Shown here: positions 1-8,357 of the stretch, in pieces
Layout of the letters: the number at the start of each line of letters is the position of its first letter
Position numbering within the stretch: position 1 is the first letter of the stretch
Assembly: GCA_903939555.1 (NCBI GenBank)
Contig: CAJAHV010000171.1
Location: forward strand, 1-34,844
Reading direction: 5' to 3'
Origin: an uncultured Alphaproteobacteria bacterium
GTDB lineage: Bacteria; Pseudomonadota; Alphaproteobacteria; Sphingomonadales; Sphingomonadaceae
DNA: 34,844 nucleotides
The notes under the pieces: model-generated
Database searches by the model: none
What the model saw: the letters and a program-made list of their open reading frames with translations, nothing else
What the model was told of the DNA's origin: nothing
Made by a program: the position numbers and the translations under genes

Positions 1-393
1 GCCTTCAGTGGCAAGGATCCGACCAAGGTCGATCGCTCCGCCGCCTATATCACCCGTTACCTCGCCAAGAATATTGTCGCCGCCGGGCTGGCACGCCGCT
101 GCACGATACAGCTGAGCTATGCCATCGGCGTTGCCGAGCCGCTGTCGGTCTATGTCGATATGCACGGCACCGGCACGGTGGCCGAGGGCGCCATCGAAGC
201 CGCACTCTCCGATCAGGCGAAGATCGGTTTCAGCCTGACGCCCAAGGGCATTCGGAACCGCCTCGGCCTCAACAAGCCGATCTACCAGCGCAGCGCTGCC
301 TATGGTCACTTCGGCCGCCAGCCCGATGCCGATGGCGGCTTTTCCTGGGAAAAGACCGATCTGGTCGAAAAACTGAGAGCAGCGGTCGCCTGA
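1..393 (+). CDS. metK: S-adenosylmethionine synthase, C-terminal part
   Basis: This is the last 130 codons of methionine adenosyltransferase, which makes S-adenosylmethionine from ATP and methionine in the cytoplasm. The window opens in frame inside the gene. Visible family signatures are the SGKDPTKVDRSAAY segment at the start, followed by AKNIVAAGLA and the QLSYAIGVAEPLSVYVD strand, all typical of the C-terminal domain of MetK. The start codon and the ATP/methionine-binding N-terminal domains lie outside the window. The gene ends with TGA just before a perfect 11-bp hairpin at 401-429. In many related genomes metK is followed directly by trmB (family knowledge, not checked here). Here a minus-strand monooxygenase gene sits between them. 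Confidence 0.95.
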   Translation, partial: AFSGKDPTKVDRSAAYITRYLAKNIVAAGLARRCTIQLSYAIGVAEPLSVYVDMHGTGTVAEGAIEAALSDQAKIGFSLTPKGIRNRLGLNKPIYQRSAAYGHFGRQPDADGGFSWEKTDLVEKLRAAVA

Positions 394-400
394 AGCCGAG

Positions 401-429
401 CGGCGCTGGTCAGCGATAGACCAGCGCCG
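401..429. terminator. Perfect 11-bp hairpin between convergent metK and monooxygenase genes
   Basis: CGGCGCTGGTC (401-411) and GACCAGCGCCG (419-429) are exact reverse complements around a 7-nt loop. The hairpin starts 7 nt after the metK stop codon. It also covers the stop codon and last few codons of the minus-strand monooxygenase gene. No T-run follows on the plus strand, so this is a stem-only or mRNA 3'-end-stabilising structure rather than a textbook intrinsic terminator. Confidence 0.5.
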
Positions 430-1894
430 AATCACTCAGGTCGATGGTCGGGAACTCTTTCTTTTCGGTCCCGTAATCCTGACTATGGCGCCATTCGTGT
501 TTTGATCCGGCGCGCGGCAACAAGTGCATGCCGCGCTGCAGATAGCCGCTGTTCATGTTGTCGGCATCGATCCACGGGCCCAATGTCATATCGACATCTT
601 CGGGGCGCAGCGCCGGCACCACCGATGTCAAACCCTTGGCATCCATGTGGTTGAGCAGGCGACAGACGAAATCGGCAACCAGATCGGCACGCAGCGTCCA
701 GCTGGCGCGGAAATAGCCAAACACCCAGACCATGTTGGGTACGCCGGTGAACATCATGCCGCGCCACGTTACGGTCTGGCTGAAATCGAGCGGCTGGCCA
801 TCGATCCGAAAGGCGATATCGCCCAAGGGACTCAGGTTGAAGCCTGTTGCCGCGACGATCAGGTCGGCTTCCAGCGTCTCGCCCGACTTCAGCACAATCC
901 CGCCGGCGATGAAATGGTCGATCTCGCCGGTGACCACGCTGGCCTTGCCGGCACAGATTCCGGCGAACAGATCGCCATCGGGCACGAATGCCAGCCGCTG
1001 TCGCCACGGCCGGTACTGCGGCGTGAAATGGCGCATGTCATAGCCCTCGGGCAGCAGCACACGCACGCCTTCGATCAGCTCGGCGGCGACAAGGTCGGGC
1101 TCTTCATAACTGCGCCGGGTGATCTCGGCCTGTGCGAAATTGCGCTCGCGCCGGGCGATGTCATGGATGATCGCGTCATCGACTTCGAGCAGCCGCAGCT
1201 TGTCGACAAGTTCATTGGCATTGAGCCCCGGCATGAAATAGGTCGGTGAGCGTTGCAGCATGGTGACATGTGCTGCCGTGCCCGCCATCGCCGGCACAAT
1301 TGTCGCCGCCGTCGCGCCCGAACCGATGACGACGACGCGCTTGCCGGTGTAATCAAGCTCTTCGGACCATTCCTCACTATGGACGATCTGTCCCTTGAAA
1401 TCCGACATGCCCGGCCATTCGGGCATATACCCCTGATGATGACGGTAATAGCCTTGACACATCCACAGGAAGCCGGCGGTGAAATACCGGGCGTCGCCGG
1501 TATCGGTGCGCACCGCAGTGATCGTCCAGCGCTTTGCCTCGCTCGACCATTCGGCGTTGGTAATACGGTGGCCGTAGCGGATGTGTCGACCGAGATCATT
1601 CTCGTCGATCACCTCGCCAAGATAGGACTGGATTTCAGCTGCGGTGGCGATGGGCGGGCCCACCCAGGGCTTGAAGCGATAGCCGAAGGTATACAGATCA
1701 CTGTCAGACCGGATGCCGGGGAATGTGTGGGTCAGCCACGTGCCGCCATAGCTGCCCTCGGCCTCCAGCACGACAAAACTGGTCCCGTGGCGCTGATCGC
1801 GCAAGTGCCAGGCGCCACCAATCCCTGAAATGCCGGCGCCGACGATCAGAACGTCGAAATGCTCGCTGGCTCTGTTCTCGCTGGCACCTGCCAT
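410..1894 (-). CDS. Flavin-containing monooxygenase, Baeyer-Villiger type
   Basis: A 494-residue class B flavoprotein monooxygenase. Such enzymes use NADPH, FAD and O2 to oxygenate ketones or similar small molecules. The first Rossmann motif GAGISG (residues 19-24) binds FAD. The second, GSGATA (191-196), binds NADPH. Between them lies FKGQIVHSEEWS (166-177), which fits the Baeyer-Villiger fingerprint FxGxxxHxxxW with Ser in the final position, normally Pro or Asp. The start at 1894 is chosen because GGGGAGAGGA lies just upstream and the protein then begins a few residues before the dinucleotide fold. Upstream in-frame codons exist only as TTG near 2011. A perfect FNR/FixK-type box (1950-1963) lies about 56 nt upstream of the start. 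The substrate cannot be told from sequence. The gene separates metK from trmB and runs against both. Confidence 0.9.
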   Translation of the reverse strand: MAGASENRASEHFDVLIVGAGISGIGGAWHLRDQRHGTSFVVLEAEGSYGGTWLTHTFPGIRSDSDLYTFGYRFKPWVGPPIATAAEIQSYLGEVIDENDLGRHIRYGHRITNAEWSSEAKRWTITAVRTDTGDARYFTAGFLWMCQGYYRHHQGYMPEWPGMSDFKGQIVHSEEWSEELDYTGKRVVVIGSGATAATIVPAMAGTAAHVTMLQRSPTYFMPGLNANELVDKLRLLEVDDAIIHDIARRERNFAQAEITRRSYEEPDLVAAELIEGVRVLLPEGYDMRHFTPQYRPWRQRLAFVPDGDLFAGICAGKASVVTGEIDHFIAGGIVLKSGETLEADLIVAATGFNLSPLGDIAFRIDGQPLDFSQTVTWRGMMFTGVPNMVWVFGYFRASWTLRADLVADFVCRLLNHMDAKGLTSVVPALRPEDVDMTLGPWIDADNMNSGYLQRGMHLLPRAGSKHEWRHSQDYGTEKKEFPTIDLSDSALVYR

Positions 1895-1949
1895 GGCAGT
1901 CCTCTCCCCATGCTTTCGGGCAATGCTGGCACGCTCTGGCAGCATGTCG

Positions 1950-1963
1950 TTGATCGATATCAA
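1950..1963. promoter_or_regulatory. FNR/FixK-type box (TTGAT-N4-ATCAA), perfect
   Basis: The sequence TTGATCGATATCAA is an exact 14-bp palindrome matching the FNR/FixK/Anr consensus. It lies in the 119-nt divergent region between the monooxygenase start (1894, minus) and the trmB start (2014, plus), so it could act on either. No good consensus -10 element is evident at the class II distance on either side, so the regulated direction is open. A second perfect copy of this motif occurs at 10951-10964. Confidence 0.6.
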
Positions 1964-2013
1964 ACGCGTGGCGCTTCCCAAATGCAAGCGCCTGCGGCAT
2001 TGGCAAGGCAATG

Positions 2014-2697
2014 ATGCCCGATCCCGCCTCCATCCGCCGGCTCTATGGCCGCCGCACCGGCCACAAGTTGCGCATCGGCCAGGCCGCGCTGGTCGAAGAC
2101 CTGCTGCCCCAGCTCGCCGTACCGGAAACCGGGCCGCTTGATGCCGCCTGCCTGTTCGGCAATGACCGGCCGCTGTGGCTGGAGATCGGCTTTGGCCGCG
2201 GCGAGCACATGGCGGCGCAGGCGGCGGCCAACCCGAATGTCGGTATCATCGGCGCCGAGCCTTTCCTCGACGGCGTGGTCGGCGCCCTGCTCGAAGTGCG
2301 CGATCGCGGACTGACCAATATTCGCCTGCACAATGGCGATGCGCTCGACGTGCTCGACCGCCTGCCCGATGCAAGCCTCGACCGGGTATTCCTGCTGCAC
2401 CCCGACCCGTGGCCCAAGGCGCGCCATGCCAAGCGGCGCTTCGCCAACCCGGGGCCGCTGGCGATCATCGCCCGTGTGCTGAAACCGGGCGGCGAGTTTC
2501 GGCTTGGTACCGACCACCCAGTCTATTGCCGTTGGGCAATGCTGCAAATGGCACAGTCACCCGATTTCGACTGGCTTGTCGAAAGTCCGGTCGATTTCCA
2601 GGTTCGTCCTGATGACTGGCCGCAGACCCGGTACGAAGCCAAGGCAAGGCGCCTTGGCCATGAAGTCTGGTACTTCCGCTATCGGCGGCGTGACTGA
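2014..2697 (+). CDS. trmB: tRNA (guanine-N7-)-methyltransferase
   Basis: A 227-residue SAM-dependent methyltransferase that forms m7G46 in the tRNA variable loop. The SAM-binding motif is WLEIGFGRGEH (about residues 54-64). The TrmB signature LHPDPWPKARHAKRR follows near residue 130, and the C-terminal part has GTDHPVYCRWA and the closing TRYEAKARRLGHEVWYF element. There are two consecutive ATG codons (2011 and 2014). The second is preferred because AAGG at 2005-2008 is then 5 nt away and the protein starts PDPASIRRLYGRR like its relatives. TrmB usually follows metK in this group (family knowledge), so the SAM-producing and SAM-using genes would be neighbours but for the inserted monooxygenase gene. 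Confidence 0.95.
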   Translation: MPDPASIRRLYGRRTGHKLRIGQAALVEDLLPQLAVPETGPLDAACLFGNDRPLWLEIGFGRGEHMAAQAAANPNVGIIGAEPFLDGVVGALLEVRDRGLTNIRLHNGDALDVLDRLPDASLDRVFLLHPDPWPKARHAKRRFANPGPLAIIARVLKPGGEFRLGTDHPVYCRWAMLQMAQSPDFDWLVESPVDFQVRPDDWPQTRYEAKARRLGHEVWYFRYRRRD

Positions 2698-2784
2698 CGT
2701 CGTTCGAACCAACGCTCGCGATCAGGTGACGCGGGCGATGGCGATGCAATTGGAAAGCGACCTGGCAAGCGCCTTGTGGATCGA

Positions 2785-2811
2785 TTGACCAACCGGCGAC
2801 AGCGCTATAGG
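2785..2811 (+). promoter_or_regulatory. Possible accA promoter
   Basis: TTGACC (2785-2790) and TATAGG (2806-2811) are separated by 15 nt, which is shorter than ideal. The predicted start of transcription would be only a few nucleotides before the accA ATG at 2825, giving a very short leader. This agrees with the lack of a clear ribosome binding site there. Confidence 0.35.
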
Positions 2812-2824
2812 CCTTTTCAGCGTG

Positions 2825-3775
2825 ATGACATCTTTTCTCGATTTTGAAAAACCCGTGGCGGCCATCCAAGGCCGCGCCGCCGATTATCGCGCCGCCGGCG
2901 ATGAAGCCGGTGCCAAGCATGCGGAAGGCGCGGCGCGTCGGCTGCTTGCTGAAACCTACGCTCGGTTGACACCTTGGCAAAAAACCCAGGTCGCCCGTCA
3001 TCCCAACCGCCCGCACTTTGGCGACATGGTCAAGGCGCTGGTCGACGATTTCACGCCGCTGGCCGGCGATCGCGCCTTTGGCGAAGATTTTGCCATCATC
3101 GGCGGGCTCGGCCGACTGCGCGGCAGCGGTACGCCGGTCATGGTCATCGGACATGAAAAGGGCAATGACACCACGACCCGAGTAAAGCACAATTTCGGCA
3201 TGGGTCGGCCTGAAGGCTATCGCAAGGCAATCCGCCTTATCGAGATGGCCAGCCGCTTTAATGTGCCGGTCATCACGCTTGTCGATACGGCGGGAGCCTT
3301 TCCCGGCCTCGATGCCGAAGAACGCGGCCAAGCCGAAGCCATTGCCCGTGCCACCGAAGCCTGCCTCGCCGCTGAAGTGCCGGTCATCGCCGCGATCACC
3401 GGCGAAGGCGGATCGGGCGGTGCCGTAGCGCTGGCGGCCGCCGACCGGGTGATCATGTTCGAACATGCCGTCTATGCGGTCATTTCGCCCGAAGGCTGCG
3501 CCAGCATATTGTGGCGGACTGCAGACAAGGCCAACAACCATGCTCCCGAAGCTGCCGAAGCGATGCGGGTGACCGCTGCCGACCTCAAGAAGCTGGGCGT
3601 TATCGATACCATCGTTTCTGAACCGCTGGGCGGCGCACATCGCGACCCGTCAGCAGCGATAACCTCCTTGTCGATGGCGCTGGCTGCCGAACTGACACCG
3701 CTGCTGGCAATGGACCCGGTCTTGCTGCGCCGGGCGCGACGCAACAAGTTCGTGGAAATGGGCCGTCTGGCATAG
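2825..3775 (+). CDS. accA: Acetyl-CoA carboxylase, carboxyltransferase subunit alpha
   Basis: A 316-residue alpha subunit of the carboxyltransferase, which with AccD moves the carboxyl group from biotin-BCCP to acetyl-CoA to give malonyl-CoA for fatty acid synthesis. Recognisable parts are the N-terminal SFLDFEKPVA segment, HPNRPHFGDMV, FGMGRPEGYRKA, LVDTAGAFPGLDAEERGQ, the oxyanion-hole stretch GEGGSGGAVALA and the VISPEGCASILWR segment, all in family order. Length matches the family. ATG at 2825 is preferred over the GTG one codon earlier because relatives start with a short M-x-(S/Y)-(F/Y)-LDFE sequence. The ribosome binding site is weak. A GC-rich hairpin about 130 nt downstream may end the transcript. 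Confidence 0.96.
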   Translation: MTSFLDFEKPVAAIQGRAADYRAAGDEAGAKHAEGAARRLLAETYARLTPWQKTQVARHPNRPHFGDMVKALVDDFTPLAGDRAFGEDFAIIGGLGRLRGSGTPVMVIGHEKGNDTTTRVKHNFGMGRPEGYRKAIRLIEMASRFNVPVITLVDTAGAFPGLDAEERGQAEAIARATEACLAAEVPVIAAITGEGGSGGAVALAAADRVIMFEHAVYAVISPEGCASILWRTADKANNHAPEAAEAMRVTAADLKKLGVIDTIVSEPLGGAHRDPSAAITSLSMALAAELTPLLAMDPVLLRRARRNKFVEMGRLA

Positions 3776-3789
3776 GGTGTAGGTGACAC

Positions 3790-3948
3790 GTGGTCGCTGG
3801 AGCCTTGCTCGCCACACGACTGCTTGCCACAGCCACTTTGGCGCAGGTGCCCGGCCCGTCGGAGAATGATCATGCCCAAGGTGCCAAGGCACATTCGCAA
3901 CTCGTGGAGCCGTTCAACGGCTCCCAGAAGGGTGCGTATGGCTGGTGA
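3790..3948 (+). CDS. Possible small secreted peptide
   Basis: A 52-codon reading frame starting at GTG 3790, with AGGTG a few nucleotides upstream. The predicted product begins with a hydrophobic, alanine- and leucine-rich stretch that ends in ATLAQ, resembling a signal peptide and cleavage site. A short polar tail rich in Gly, Ser, His and Asn follows. The frame contains the inverted repeat at 3906-3924. I do not recognise the peptide, and conservation in relatives would be needed to call it real. It fills part of the 266-nt gap between accA and mutT. Confidence 0.2.
   Translation: MVAGALLATRLLATATLAQVPGPSENDHAQGAKAHSQLVEPFNGSQKGAYGW
3906..3924 (+). terminator. GC-rich hairpin downstream of accA
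   Basis: GGAGCCGTT and AACGGCTCC are perfect inverted repeats around a single C. In practice this gives a 7-bp stem GGAGCCG/CGGCTCC with a TTCAA loop. No T-run follows, so function as an intrinsic terminator is uncertain. Confidence 0.35.
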
Positions 3949-4041
3949 TGATCACCAAGTGCGTTTCCTGAGGTCGAACGATCTTTGCAGTGAAACTTGG
4001 CTGGCAGCCGGCGATCGCGTCAAGCTGATTGTCCTGAACTG

Positions 4042-4449
4042 ATGCAACGGATCGATGTCGTCGCGGTGGCACTGATCGATAGCGATAACCGGGTGTTGGT
4101 CGCACAACGACCGCCGGGTAAACCACTCGCGGGCTTGTGGGAATTTCCCGGTGGCAAGATAGAAACCGGCGAGAGGCCCGCCACTGCGCTGGTGCGGGAA
4201 CTCGCCGAGGAGCTGGGGATACGCGTCGCCGAGGCGGATCTGCATCCGTTGACGTTCGTCGCTCATGACTATTCGGATTTTCAACTGTTGTTGCTGCTCT
4301 ACACCTGCACCCGCTGGAGCGGACAACCGGCGGGCGATGAAGGCCAACCAATCGCCTGGCACAAGCCCGCAGCGCTCGGCGCGTTGGCAATGCCGCCGGC
4401 TGATGTACCTTTGTTGGCACCGCTACAGGCTTTTGTTGCTGGCAAGTGA
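4042..4449 (+). CDS. mutT: Nudix hydrolase, MutT-like 8-oxo-dGTP diphosphatase
   Basis: A 135-residue Nudix protein that most likely removes oxidised nucleotides such as 8-oxo-dGTP from the pool. The Nudix box is complete: GGKIETGERPATALVRELAEELGI fits GX5EX7REUXEEXGU. Upstream lie VAQRPPGKPLAGLWEFPGG and, near the end, the W-H-K-P-A-A-L-G segment common to MutT proteins. ATG 4042 is chosen because the protein then begins directly with the first strand (QRIDVVAVALID), as in the family. A longer reading frame starting at 3997 adds a low-complexity basic stretch unlike relatives. Substrate assignment to 8-oxo-dGTP is by similarity only. Confidence 0.88.
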   Translation: MQRIDVVAVALIDSDNRVLVAQRPPGKPLAGLWEFPGGKIETGERPATALVRELAEELGIRVAEADLHPLTFVAHDYSDFQLLLLLYTCTRWSGQPAGDEGQPIAWHKPAALGALAMPPADVPLLAPLQAFVAGK

Positions 4450-4497
4450 CAGCCCGGCTATTGGCGGGGTGTATTTGCTGGGGCCAGGATCCACGCC

Positions 4498-5433
4498 ATG
4501 AAAATTCTCGCCGGTAACGGCAATCCCGAACTTGCACTGGCGATCGCCGACTATCTCGACATGCAGCTCACATCGGCATCGGTACGGCGCTTTGCCGACG
4601 AGGAGATCTTTGTCGAAGTGCATGAAAACGTCCGCGGCGAGGATGTTTTCGTGGTCCAGCCGACGGCGGCGCCCGCAAATGACAATTTGATGGAATTGCT
4701 GATCTGCATCGATGCGTTGCGCCGCGCCTCGGCGCGCCGCATTACGGCCGTGGTGCCCTATTTCGGCTATGCAAGGCAGGATCGCAAACCCGGGCCGCGT
4801 ACGCCGATTTCGGCCAAGCTGGTCGCCAACCTCATCACCAAGGCCGGAGCCGACCGGGTATTGTCAGTCGATCTCCACGCCGGGCAGATCCAGGGCTTTT
4901 TCGACATCCCGACCGACAATCTCTATGCCGCACCAGTCATCGCCGCCGATATCGAATCGCGGCTGGCAAAGCAGGACCTCGTCGTCGTGTCACCCGATGT
5001 CGGCGGCGTCGTTCGTGCCCGCGCGCTGGCCAAGCGGCTTGGCAATGCCCCGCTGGCTATTGTCGACAAGCGCCGCGAACGTGCTGGCGAATCCGAAGTG
5101 ATGAACATTATCGGCGATGTGCGCGGCAAGATGTGTGTCCTCGTCGATGACATCGTCGATTCGGCTGGAACACTTTGCAACGCCGCTGCCGCGTTGCTCC
5201 AGGCCGGCGCGATCGGGGCTACCGCCTATGTAACGCATGGCGTGCTGTCAGGCGGCGCCGTCGCACGCGTCGATGGCTCGGCGCTGACCGAACTCGTTAT
5301 CACCGATTCGATCGCGGCGGTCGCATCGGTGAAGGCGGCAAAGAAGATCCGCCGTATCACCATTGCGCCGCTGGTCGCAGAGGCGATGCGCCGGACCAGC
5401 GAGGAAAGCTCAGTCAGCTCGCTGTTCGATTGA
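4498..5433 (+). CDS. prs: Ribose-phosphate pyrophosphokinase (PRPP synthetase)
   Basis: A 311-residue class I PRPP synthetase, making phosphoribosyl pyrophosphate from ribose 5-phosphate and ATP for nucleotide, histidine, tryptophan and NAD synthesis. Key family elements are RRFADEEIFVEVHENVRGEDVFVVQP near the N-terminus, YFGYARQDRK, the divalent-cation and pyrophosphate region SVDLHAGQIQGFFDIPTDNL, the flexible loop DKRRERAG and the PRPP loop VLVDDIVDSAGTL. Length is normal. The ATG at 4498 has AGGA 11 nt upstream of the start codon. The gene converges with the small minus-strand gene at 5440, only 6 nt beyond its stop. Confidence 0.97.
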   Translation: MKILAGNGNPELALAIADYLDMQLTSASVRRFADEEIFVEVHENVRGEDVFVVQPTAAPANDNLMELLICIDALRRASARRITAVVPYFGYARQDRKPGPRTPISAKLVANLITKAGADRVLSVDLHAGQIQGFFDIPTDNLYAAPVIAADIESRLAKQDLVVVSPDVGGVVRARALAKRLGNAPLAIVDKRRERAGESEVMNIIGDVRGKMCVLVDDIVDSAGTLCNAAAALLQAGAIGATAYVTHGVLSGGAVARVDGSALTELVITDSIAAVASVKAAKKIRRITIAPLVAEAMRRTSEESSVSSLFD

Positions 5434-5439
5434 CCGGTT

Positions 5440-5658
5440 TCAGTTGCCCATGGACCGGATGATGACCCGGCCATCGGGCAGATAGACCTTTTCCGCCGTC
5501 ACATACTCGCCCTTGGCGGTGCAGATGCCGCCGGGATCCTTGTCGCGGATCCGGGCGCAGAATTCCGTGTCGGGGCGCGGCGCCGGCTGCGCGGCGAGCG
5601 GCACAGCGCCAGCGATCGCAACGGCTAGAACAAGGGCCGAAACCAAGGGTCGCATCAT
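5440..5658 (-). CDS. Small secreted protein of unknown function
   Basis: A 72-residue product that begins with a basic start and a hydrophobic core (LVSALVLAVAIAGAVPLA) ending in an A-A-Q site typical of signal peptidase I cleavage. The mature part would be about 49 residues with two cysteines, which could form a disulfide in the periplasm. I do not recognise the family. Two ATG codons are adjacent (5658 and 5655) and either could start. The gene runs convergent to prs and divergent from alr, leaving a 121-nt shared upstream region with alr. Confidence 0.6.
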   Translation of the reverse strand: MMRPLVSALVLAVAIAGAVPLAAQPAPRPDTEFCARIRDKDPGGICTAKGEYVTAEKVYLPDGRVIIRSMGN

Positions 5659-5779
5659 GGTCCACTTTCAACAGGCGGATGTGTGCCTTGGCGATCTTAT
5701 AGGACAAACTGGCTTTCGCATCCATGAATGCTCGGGGCCGCTTCCCCGTCCCGGCAAAAGCCCCTAAGCGATACATACG

Positions 5780-6808
5780 ATGCCGCCCCGAAACGCCCGC
5801 CTGACCATCGATACGGCCGCACTGGTGGCTAACTGGCGCCGTTTCGCCAAGGCTGGCGGCGCGGCAGCTTGCGGCGCCGCGGTCAAGGCCGATGGCTATG
5901 GTGTCGGCGCCCGCGCCAGTGCCCAGGCGCTGGTTGCCGCCGGTTGCCGCGATCTTTTCGTCGCGCACTGGCACGAGGTTGAAGCACTGACCGGCATCGA
6001 CGCCCGTATCGCGGTTCTGCATGGCTTCGGCGCCGACGAAATGGCGACAGCATTGGCATCCCCCGCCGTGCCGGTGCTGGCAACCCCCGCGCAGGTCGCG
6101 GCGTGGAAGCCCACGGGCCGGCCGTGCGATGTGATGGTCGATACTGGGCTCAACCGGCTCGGCCTGTCGCCCGGCGAAGCCCTGTCAGGCCTGCTCGACG
6201 GGCTGCAGCTCGACACGCTGCATTCACACCTTGCCTGCGCCGAAATCGCCGGCCATCCGCGCAATGAACTGCAACGGGCACGCTTTGCCGATCTGGCTGC
6301 GCGTATTCCGGCGCGGCGCCATGCGCTGGCCAATTCAGGCGGTATCGGGCTTGGCCCCGGCTATCATTTCGCACTCACCCGGCCCGGCATCGGGCTTTAT
6401 GGCGGTGGCCCTGCCCCTGATGGCGGACATCTGGCGGCAGTGGTGGCGCTGTCGGCGCGCATCCTGCAAATTCGCACCGTCGCTGCCGGCGATTCCATCG
6501 GCTATGGCGCGACCTACACCGCGCCGCACGACCTGCGCATCGCTGTCGTGGCGCTGGGCTATGCCGATGGCTATGTGCGGTCACTGTCCAACGCCGGCGC
6601 GGCCTTGGCAGGCGACGTGCGCTGCCCGGCGGTCGGGCGGGTTTCGATGGACATGGCGGCTTTCGATGTCAGCGCCGCCCCCGCATTGTCCGAAGGCGAT
6701 TTCCTCGATATCGATTTCGATCTCGCCAAGACTGCCGCTGCGTCGGGCCGCAGCGAATATGAGTTGCTTACCGGGCTCGGCGCTCGCTATGCCCGGGTCT
6801 ATACATGA
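5780..6808 (+). CDS. alr: Alanine racemase
   Basis: A 342-residue fold-type III PLP enzyme that interconverts L- and D-alanine for peptidoglycan. The PLP lysine lies in AAVKADGYGVGA (near residue 37). HSHLACAE, the GGIGLGPGYHFALTRPGIGLYG stretch, the second catalytic tyrosine in SIGYGATYTA, and the GYADGYVRSLSNAG and GRVSMDMAAFDVS signatures follow in order. Length is at the lower end of the family. The ATG at 5780 gives the usual TIDTAALVANWRRF start. The stop codon overlaps the ATG of the next gene (ATGA), so alr, mlaE and mlaF look like one translationally coupled operon. Confidence 0.95.
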   Translation: MPPRNARLTIDTAALVANWRRFAKAGGAAACGAAVKADGYGVGARASAQALVAAGCRDLFVAHWHEVEALTGIDARIAVLHGFGADEMATALASPAVPVLATPAQVAAWKPTGRPCDVMVDTGLNRLGLSPGEALSGLLDGLQLDTLHSHLACAEIAGHPRNELQRARFADLAARIPARRHALANSGGIGLGPGYHFALTRPGIGLYGGGPAPDGGHLAAVVALSARILQIRTVAAGDSIGYGATYTAPHDLRIAVVALGYADGYVRSLSNAGAALAGDVRCPAVGRVSMDMAAFDVSAAPALSEGDFLDIDFDLAKTAAASGRSEYELLTGLGARYARVYT

Positions 6809-7602
6809 CCGGCCTCGCCACCACTTTTGCACACGCCCTGATCGCCTTGGGCAGCGTCATCATCGCGCTGCTCGGCTCGATCGGTCGCTTGGCGCGCTTT
6901 GCGCTGACCGCTCTGGGCCGGCTGGTGCGGCCGCCCTGGTATCCGGCGCAATTGTTCGAACAGATGCTGGTCATCGGTTATTTCTCACTGCCGGTCGTCG
7001 GGTTGACCGCGCTGTTCACCGGATCGGCGCTGGCGCAGCAAATCTACATCGGCGGCAGCCGTTTCAACGCAGCCGCCACGGTGCCGGCGGTGACGGTCAT
7101 TGGCATCGTGCGCGAACTCGGGCCGGTACTCGGCGGGTTGATGGTCGCAGGCCGGGTATCGAGCGCCATGGCGGCCGAAATTGGCACGATGCGGGTGACC
7201 GAACAGATTGACGCGCTGACGACGCTGCGCACAGATCCGTTCCGCTATCTTGTCGGCCCGCGCATCATCGCCGCCGTGCTGGTCATGCCAGCACTCGTAC
7301 TGGTTTCGAACGCGCTCGGCGTAATGGGCGGCTGGCTGCTTGCAACCGGGCGACTAGGCTTCAACTCGGCGGCCTACCTCAACACCACCGCACAGTTCCT
7401 CAAGACTGACGATGTCATCTCGTCGATGGTCAAGGCGGCGGTCTTCGGTTTCTTCATCGCGCTGATGGGCTGCTATCATGGCTATCACTCGTCAGGCGGT
7501 GCCGCCGGGGTCGGCCGGGCGACGACCAACGCCGTGGTCTCGGCGTTCATCCTCATCCTGTTATCCAATCTCATCATAACCGTGATCGTCTTCGGGTCAT
7601 GA
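6805..7602 (+). CDS. mlaE: MlaE-type ABC transporter permease
   Basis: A 265-residue inner membrane permease of the MlaE/YrbE family, which moves phospholipids or other hydrophobic molecules across the periplasm together with an MCE-domain protein. Seen are several long hydrophobic segments and the family signature VIGIVRELGPVLGGLMVAGRVSSAMAAEIGTMRVTEQIDAL in the middle. The C-terminal half has SGGAAGVGRATTNAVV before a last membrane helix. The start overlaps the alr stop, and its own stop overlaps the start of the ATPase gene, both as ATGA. No MCE (MlaD) gene follows in the window. Confidence 0.92.
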   Translation: MTGLATTFAHALIALGSVIIALLGSIGRLARFALTALGRLVRPPWYPAQLFEQMLVIGYFSLPVVGLTALFTGSALAQQIYIGGSRFNAAATVPAVTVIGIVRELGPVLGGLMVAGRVSSAMAAEIGTMRVTEQIDALTTLRTDPFRYLVGPRIIAAVLVMPALVLVSNALGVMGGWLLATGRLGFNSAAYLNTTAQFLKTDDVISSMVKAAVFGFFIALMGCYHGYHSSGGAAGVGRATTNAVVSAFILILLSNLIITVIVFGS

Positions 7603-8357
7603 CCGCCAAGATCGAACTTTCCGGGGTCAAGAAGCACTTTGGGCACAAGGTCGTGCTCAGCGGTGTCGATCTCGCCATCCAGCCGGGCGAATCACTCGTG
7701 ATCATCGGCGGGTCGGGTACCGGCAAATCGGTGATGCTGAAATGCATCCTGGGGCTGCTGACACCCAATGCTGGCACCATCGGTGTCGATGGCTCCAGCG
7801 TTGTAGGCCTGTCGGCACGTGCGCTGGCAGCACATCAGGCGCGCTTCGGCATGTTGTTCCAGGGCGGCGCACTGTTTGATTCGCTCCCCGTCTGGCGCAA
7901 CATCAGCTTTGCCCTTGCCGGCCCGGCGGCAGAACGGCGGGCGGCGGCGATCGACAATCTTTCCCGGGTCGGCCTTGGCGCCGATGTCGCCGATTTGCGG
8001 CCGTCGGAATTATCGGGCGGCATGCAGAAGCGCGTGGCACTGGCGCGGGCCATCGCGGCGCGACCCGAAATACTGTTCTTTGATGAACCCACGACCGGGC
8101 TCGATCCGATCATGGCCGATGTCATCAACAATCTCATCCGCACGCTGGTCACCGATTTGAAGATCACGGCACTGACAATCACCCACGACATGGCGAGCGT
8201 GCGCAAGATAGCCGATTCTGTCGCCATGCTTCATGAGGGCCGGATCGTCTGGCATGGCAGTCGGGATGGCATCGACTCCGCCGACAACCCCTTTGTCGAT
8301 CAATTTGTCCATGGCCGGGCCGACGGGCCGATCAAGATGCAATTAAGAAAGCTTTGA
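7599..8357 (+). CDS. mlaF: MlaF-type ABC transporter ATP-binding protein
   Basis: A 252-residue cytoplasmic ATPase that powers the MlaE permease. Walker A is GGSGTGKS (near residue 40), the Q-loop is FQGGALFDSLPVW, the ABC signature is LSGGMQKRVALARAIA, and Walker B plus D-loop is ILFFDEPTTGLDP. The switch histidine lies in TITHDM. The Q-loop sequence GGALFDSL is characteristic of the MlaF branch. It is coupled to mlaE by a 4-nt overlap. After the stop there is no gene for more than 500 nt, so the usual mlaD/mlaC/mlaB partners must be elsewhere if present. Confidence 0.93.
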   Translation: MTAKIELSGVKKHFGHKVVLSGVDLAIQPGESLVIIGGSGTGKSVMLKCILGLLTPNAGTIGVDGSSVVGLSARALAAHQARFGMLFQGGALFDSLPVWRNISFALAGPAAERRAAAIDNLSRVGLGADVADLRPSELSGGMQKRVALARAIAARPEILFFDEPTTGLDPIMADVINNLIRTLVTDLKITALTITHDMASVRKIADSVAMLHEGRIVWHGSRDGIDSADNPFVDQFVHGRADGPIKMQLRKL

